Shown: one piece after another, positions 63,558 to 64,000 of the stretch
Layout: the number at the start of each line of letters is the position of its first letter
Numbering within the stretch: position 1 is the stretch's first letter
Assembly: GCF_003797145.1 (NCBI RefSeq)
Contig: NZ_RKMG01000007.1
Coordinates: 23,269-87,268 of the forward strand
Length of the DNA stretch: 64,000 bases
Reading direction: 5' to 3'
DNA from: Aerococcus agrisoli
GTDB taxonomy: Bacteria; Bacillota; Bacilli; Lactobacillales; Aerococcaceae
Notes under the pieces: model-generated
What the model was told of the DNA's origin: nothing
Databases searched by the model: none
The model's input: only the letters and a program-made list of their open reading frames with translations
Position numbers and translations under genes: made by a program

Positions 63558-63603
63558 AGAAAAACCGGGAGACCTAGCGTTGAAGCTAGATCTCCCGGTT
63601 TTT
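63558..63603 (+). terminator. Terminator of dhaMKL
   Basis: AACCGGGAGA(C)CTAGC and GCTAGATCTCCCGGTT form a long stem followed by T6. Confidence 0.9.
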
Positions 63604-63835
63604 TGATTCTATAATAAAGTTTCTTTGCTTTATTTACTTTTCATAAATTTCAAGTTTAAGTTAGCCACTACAGGTAACTCATTTGTTTGATACCGTAACT
63701 GCCTCGTTATTCTAAATCAGTGAGGCCTTGATAATGAACTGAGGTATGATAGTCTTCAGACGATTCTGGCCCCAGGCCAGCTTTCCAGACATGAAGCCAT
63801 GTCCCGAGTGAGGATAGTTATCAAGGAATAATGGG

Positions 63836-64000
63836 TCAAGCCACCAACCGTTCTTGCTTGAATGCCTGGACGAATGTATCATGTGGTGTCGCATAACCCA
63901 AAATTTTCCGCGGGTAATCGTTCATCCAACGCTGGATCCGCAAAATCTGGTTCTCGCTCACCTCACTAATCGGGCTTCCCTTGGGGATGAAACGGCGAAT
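63836..64000 (-). mobile_element. IS30-family transposase, C-terminal end (cut by window edge)
   Basis: Only the last 54 residues are inside the window: RRFIPKGSPISEVSENQI, then IQRWMNDYPRKILGYATP, ending QERLVA. This is the well-known C-terminus of IS30-type DDE transposases. The element's end should lie left of the stop, between about 63710 and 63830, but I could not identify its terminal inverted repeat. Confidence 0.85.

Overview
This is low-GC Gram-positive DNA from the order Lactobacillales. The evidence is the class Ib nrdHIEF operon, a mannose-family PTS with ManO, CcpA/PurR/GlnR/HrcA/NrdR-type operators, a T-box leader, and the Firmicute order gltX … cysS-mrnC-rlmB-rae1-sigma-rpmG-secE-nusG-rplKAJL-rsmC-rpoB. 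Aerococcaceae or a near relative seems most likely, but the genus cannot be fixed from the sequence alone. Most genes lie on the minus strand.

Right-to-left along the minus strand, the translation/transcription backbone runs gltX (37 kb), cysS, mrnC, rlmB, rae1, a SigH/ComX-like sigma factor, rpmG, secE, nusG, rplK, rplA, rplJ, rplL, an RsmC-like methyltransferase, and rpoB, which is cut by the left window edge. Accessory DNA interrupts this block twice. Between nusG and rplK sit phoU with a PHO-box-like array, a 40-bp-period palindrome array, and a deletion junction between lplA and old-yellow-enzyme remnants. Between rsmC and rpoB sit a T-box-controlled flavin reductase/acetyltransferase/amino-acid ABC operon, opuA (glycine betaine) and an SDR gene.

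The 22-44 kb part holds a MetQ-like lipoprotein, xpt-pbuX with a PurR-type operator, a poorly understood envelope-polysaccharide operon (receiver with an internal stop, HEAT-repeat membrane protein, processive GT2, 1066-aa membrane-anchored glycosidase) under an apparent CcpA site, nrdHIEF with tandem NrdR boxes, yacL, radA, dut and a cytoplasmic alpha-amylase with an acidic tail.

The 44-64 kb part holds small exported or membrane proteins, an M16C peptidase, pgeF, a CIRCE-controlled hsp20, a frameshifted cupin, the man PTS operon with manO and manA, a second MetQ-like lipoprotein, dapL, a 123-bp tandem repeat array, glnR, a CDF transporter, a PatB-like C-S lyase, a dhaMKL operon and the 3' end of an IS30-type transposase.

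The most unusual items are: a ~270-bp intergenic element present twice (36.56 and 39.87 kb), whose hairpin stems differ by compensatory changes while the CCARGGT loop is kept; the polysaccharide operon and its promoter; the near-perfect 123-bp tandem array upstream of dapL; and the regular palindrome array at 15.8-16.0 kb.
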